A stretch of DNA of 64,000 bases. Source: Bacillus sp. BA3 (lineage in GTDB: Bacteria > Bacillota > Bacilli > Bacillales > DSM-1321). This document shows, piece after piece, positions 62,184 to 64,000 of this stretch. The stretch spans positions 907,878 to 971,877 of the forward strand of contig PIZR01000002.1 in NCBI GenBank assembly GCA_002835675.1, in the 5' to 3' direction. Positions within the stretch are counted from its first letter, which is position 1. The number at the start of each line of letters is the position of its first letter. The translations under genes and the position numbers were made by a program. The notes below the pieces were generated by a model. It did not search any database. It was not told the DNA's origin and saw only the letters and a list, made by a program, of their open reading frames with translations.

Positions 62184-63326
62184 TTGCGGAAATTGTTTAA
62201 TATTGTGGTCCTCATACTCCTACTCTCTGGATTATGGTATGGATATGGTAAAGATATTCAGGAGTCTGGATTCAAAGCAGGGGTTAGTGCCTTTGCTTCA
62301 GATGTTCGTTCCTTTATAAACGGGCCCGAGGTTTCAACCGCTTTGGAAAAACTGAGTACTGGAGTCAGCAGCCTGATTGGCTCGCTGTCGGAAACATTGG
62401 ATACCGCTTCTGAAAAAGAATTGCAGGAAACGGAAAAAGTGAAAAAACCAGCACTGGAAGCACCTGCTGATGCATCCTTCTCAGTCCGTAATATCGAAAT
62501 TGGCGATACGAAGGATGATGTAGAAAAATTGGCTGGTAAAGCAAAACGGAATACGCGAAATGAATATGGCGTGGACTGGTTCGCCTATCACGAAAATTAT
62601 CAAAACTTCTTCATGGTTGCCTATGATAACAACAATAAAGTTGTTGGTTTATATACGAACCAAGATTTGATTTCCTCAAAGGAGGGCATTAAACGCGGCA
62701 CCCCCAAAGAAACCGTGACTGGGAAAATGGGGGAGCCTGTAACAAAACTGCTTAAAGGAAACGTCTATTACCAAATTCGAAGTGACAGCGGCGAATACGA
62801 TATGTTTGAAATGGATAATAGCTATGTGACCATTTTTTATGACAAACATGAGAAAAATACAGTCACGGCAATCCAAATCATCGACGCAAAACTCGAAAAG
62901 CAAAAGAGCGGCTATTTTGCAGAAGCCGGTCCTGGTTTAAAGAAGGGCTTTGAATATCAATTATTCGATTTGACCAATGCCTCACGGGTCAATCATGAGC
63001 TCTCAGTGCTTTCATGGGATAAACAAGTGAAGGTCACTGCACAGGATCATAGTTCAGATATGGCCGTTAATCAATACTTCAACCATACAAACCTTGAAGG
63101 AGAATCCCCTTTTGACCGGATGGAAGATGACAAAATCAATTTTCGAATGGCTGGGGAAAACCTGGCTGCCGGTCAGAATAGCAGTATCTTTGCCCATGAA
63201 GGCCTAATGAATTCCATTGGACACAGGGAAAACAAATTACAGAAGGATTTTGAATCGCTCGGTGTCGGAGTTGCCTTCGATGAGGAAGATAAACCATATT
63301 ATACGGAAAACTATTTGACGAAATAA
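62184..63326 (+). CDS. Secreted or membrane-anchored CAP-domain protein, YlbC-like
   Basis: A 380-residue protein with an N-terminal membrane segment (LFNIVVLILLLSGLWYGYG), a CAP-associated domain (residues about 100-235), and a C-terminal CAP/SCP domain (LTNASRVNHELSVLSWDKQVKVTAQDHSSDMAVNQYFNHTN, GENLAAGQN, NSIGHRENKL). Many Bacillus CAP proteins are spore or surface proteins of unclear role. The start is TTG 62184 with AGGAGTG; a longer frame to 62082 overlaps the preceding gene. Confidence 0.87.
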   Translation: MRKLFNIVVLILLLSGLWYGYGKDIQESGFKAGVSAFASDVRSFINGPEVSTALEKLSTGVSSLIGSLSETLDTASEKELQETEKVKKPALEAPADASFSVRNIEIGDTKDDVEKLAGKAKRNTRNEYGVDWFAYHENYQNFFMVAYDNNNKVVGLYTNQDLISSKEGIKRGTPKETVTGKMGEPVTKLLKGNVYYQIRSDSGEYDMFEMDNSYVTIFYDKHEKNTVTAIQIIDAKLEKQKSGYFAEAGPGLKKGFEYQLFDLTNASRVNHELSVLSWDKQVKVTAQDHSSDMAVNQYFNHTNLEGESPFDRMEDDKINFRMAGENLAAGQNSSIFAHEGLMNSIGHRENKLQKDFESLGVGVAFDEEDKPYYTENYLTK

Positions 63327-63330
63327 ACGA

Positions 63331-63366
63331 AAAAGCTGTGCAAGGGAAAACCTGCACAGCTTTTTT
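63331..63366 (+). terminator. Terminator after CAP gene
   Basis: AAAAGCTGTGCA pairs with TGCACAGCTTTT around a 10-base loop, followed by TTTTTTC. Confidence 0.93.
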
Positions 63367-63377
63367 CATATAAAAGA

Positions 63378-63405
63378 GGGCACCCATTCATAAAAATGGA
63401 TGCCC
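63378..63405 (-). terminator. Terminator after nucleoside transporter gene
   Basis: GGGCACCCATT pairs with AATGGATGCCC (one mismatch) and the minus strand goes on TCTTTTA. It ends the gene at 63416. Confidence 0.75.
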
Positions 63406-63415
63406 ATGTGTTAAA

Positions 63416-64000
63416 TCACCAAACGAATAATCCAACGACCATGGCACTTAGCAAGGAAACAGCCATCCCGCTAACCAGCAGCTTCCAAACATTCCTTCCG
63501 ATAATGTTCGATTTCTCATCATTGAGAATGGAATTGAATGTTCCATAAATCATGCCCACTGTACTGAAGTTGGCAAATGACGTCAGATAAGTGACAGCCA
63601 CAGCAACTGTATGCGGAGGCAGTGTACTGACTTTATCTTTTAAATCGAGCAAGGCAACGAACTCATTTGTGGCAAGCTTGATTCCCATCAATTGAGCAAC
63701 ATACATGGCATCATGTCCAGATAATCCAAGCAAGAATGCAAATGGACTAAAAATGACAGAGAAAATCTTTTGAATGGTCAATCCATCCACGAAGAAACCA
63801 AAAATGCCGTTTACGCTGGCCGTTAACGCCACATAGCCGATAACCATTGCCATGATGACGAAGACCATTTTGGCCCCAACCAGCATACTGTTGGAAATGG
63901 TGGAAAAGAAATCTTTACGTTCCTCCTTGGAAGGTACATAAACGACATCTTCTTCTTTACTGACATCGACAGGATTCAGCATGTTAGCTATCAGCAGGGC
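63416..64000 (-). CDS. Concentrative nucleoside transporter (NupC/NupG family), N-terminus cut
   Basis: An open frame that enters from the window edge: 194 residues of the C-terminal part are seen, including ALLIANMLNPVD at the edge, GHDAMYVAQLMGIKLATNEFVALLDL and LTSFANFSTVGMIYG. These are conserved CNT-family segments. The transporter imports nucleosides with H+ or Na+. The ATG at 63982 is an internal methionine, since the frame continues through the edge. The 5' end lies outside. Confidence 0.88.
   Translation of the reverse strand, partial: ALLIANMLNPVDVSKEEDVVYVPSKEERKDFFSTISNSMLVGAKMVFVIMAMVIGYVALTASVNGIFGFFVDGLTIQKIFSVIFSPFAFLLGLSGHDAMYVAQLMGIKLATNEFVALLDLKDKVSTLPPHTVAVAVTYLTSFANFSTVGMIYGTFNSILNDEKSNIIGRNVWKLLVSGMAVSLLSAMVVGLFVW

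Noticed and set aside
1..64000. CRISPR arrays, prophage, insertion sequences, tRNA or rRNA genes
   Set aside because: None was seen. The repeats present have no spacer structure, no transposase or phage genes occur, and no cloverleaf or rRNA-like stretch was recognised by eye.

Overview
The window looks like chromosomal DNA of a low-GC, spore-forming Bacillaceae species (Bacillus/Peribacillus type). The reasons are strong AGGAGG-type ribosome binding sites with frequent TTG and GTG starts, a ytzE-rsuA-murJ(ytgP)-ytfP block ordered as in Bacillus subtilis, a Cse60-type sporulation gene, a BceRSAB-type module, and recurrent GC-rich intergenic elements. No rRNA, tRNA, CRISPR array, prophage or insertion sequence was seen. 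The genus is an inference.

Layout. 1-8.2 kb (mostly minus): a cut-off DUF4064 gene, a 57-residue membrane peptide, siroheme/uroporphyrinogen genes (SUMT fusion plus a HemD-like protein), a DsbA-like protein, an Rrf2 regulator, a decayed DMT transporter, a ferritin-like protein, and a YcgQ/YcgR permease pair with a Zur-type operator. 8.3-13.1 kb: a YdeI-like protein, an MFS-SDR operon divergent from a TetR regulator (paired palindromes on the promoter), and a DinB-like protein. 13.3-24.8 kb: a complete carbon-phosphorus lyase locus on the minus strand, phnGHIJKML then phnDCEE, preceded by phnF and a PHP-domain phosphoesterase gene. 24.9-25.7 kb: four GC-rich structured repeats. 25.9-33.0 kb: guaC, a PhnA-type zinc ribbon, bceRSAB-like genes, and a ferredoxin-NADP reductase with a Fur-type box. 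33.3-38.3 kb: PucR-type regulator, divergent alanine dehydrogenase and an APC permease. 38.5-44.8 kb: a second phosphonate locus for 2-aminoethylphosphonate (ATPase, fused permease, binding protein, phnW, phnX) with a divergent DeoR regulator. 45.2-48.1 kb: a PEP-mutase/ICL-like gene with adaA and ogt, more GC-rich elements, and a small unknown gene. 48.6-64 kb: housekeeping and stress genes (ytzE, rsuA, murJ, ytfP, ATL, MEDS protein, SDR, cse60, ycsA-like, rhodanese, namA, aldo/keto reductase, MFS with HxlR, CAP protein) and a cut-off nucleoside transporter.

The central theme is organophosphonate phosphorus acquisition. One locus imports phosphonates (PhnCDEE) and breaks the C-P bond by the radical-SAM lyase (PhnGHIJ, with PhnK/L/M). 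The other imports 2-aminoethylphosphonate and degrades it by transamination (PhnW) and hydrolysis (PhnX). No phnN or phnP is present in the window. A PHP-family gene sits where a cyclic-phosphate processing enzyme would be expected. Three promoter regions (phnG, the PHP gene, the AEP ATPase gene) carry arrays of TTTACA/TTAACA-like hexamers at about 11-bp spacing, the form of a Bacillus PhoP box, which suggests that both pathways belong to the phosphate-starvation regulon. The array before the AEP operon is the clearest.

Other regulation read from the sequence: a Zur box before ycgR, a second Zur-like site at 48.24 kb, a Fur box before the ferredoxin-NADP reductase, a BceR-type TGACA-N4-TGTCA box before bceA, paired TTGACT-N4-AGTCAA operators on the SDR promoter, and a direct repeat before the hxlR gene. 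Two repeat families stand out: 21-bp direct repeats at two loci, and a 120-135 bp GC-rich element present seven times, whose central hairpin keeps its pairing while its sequence changes.
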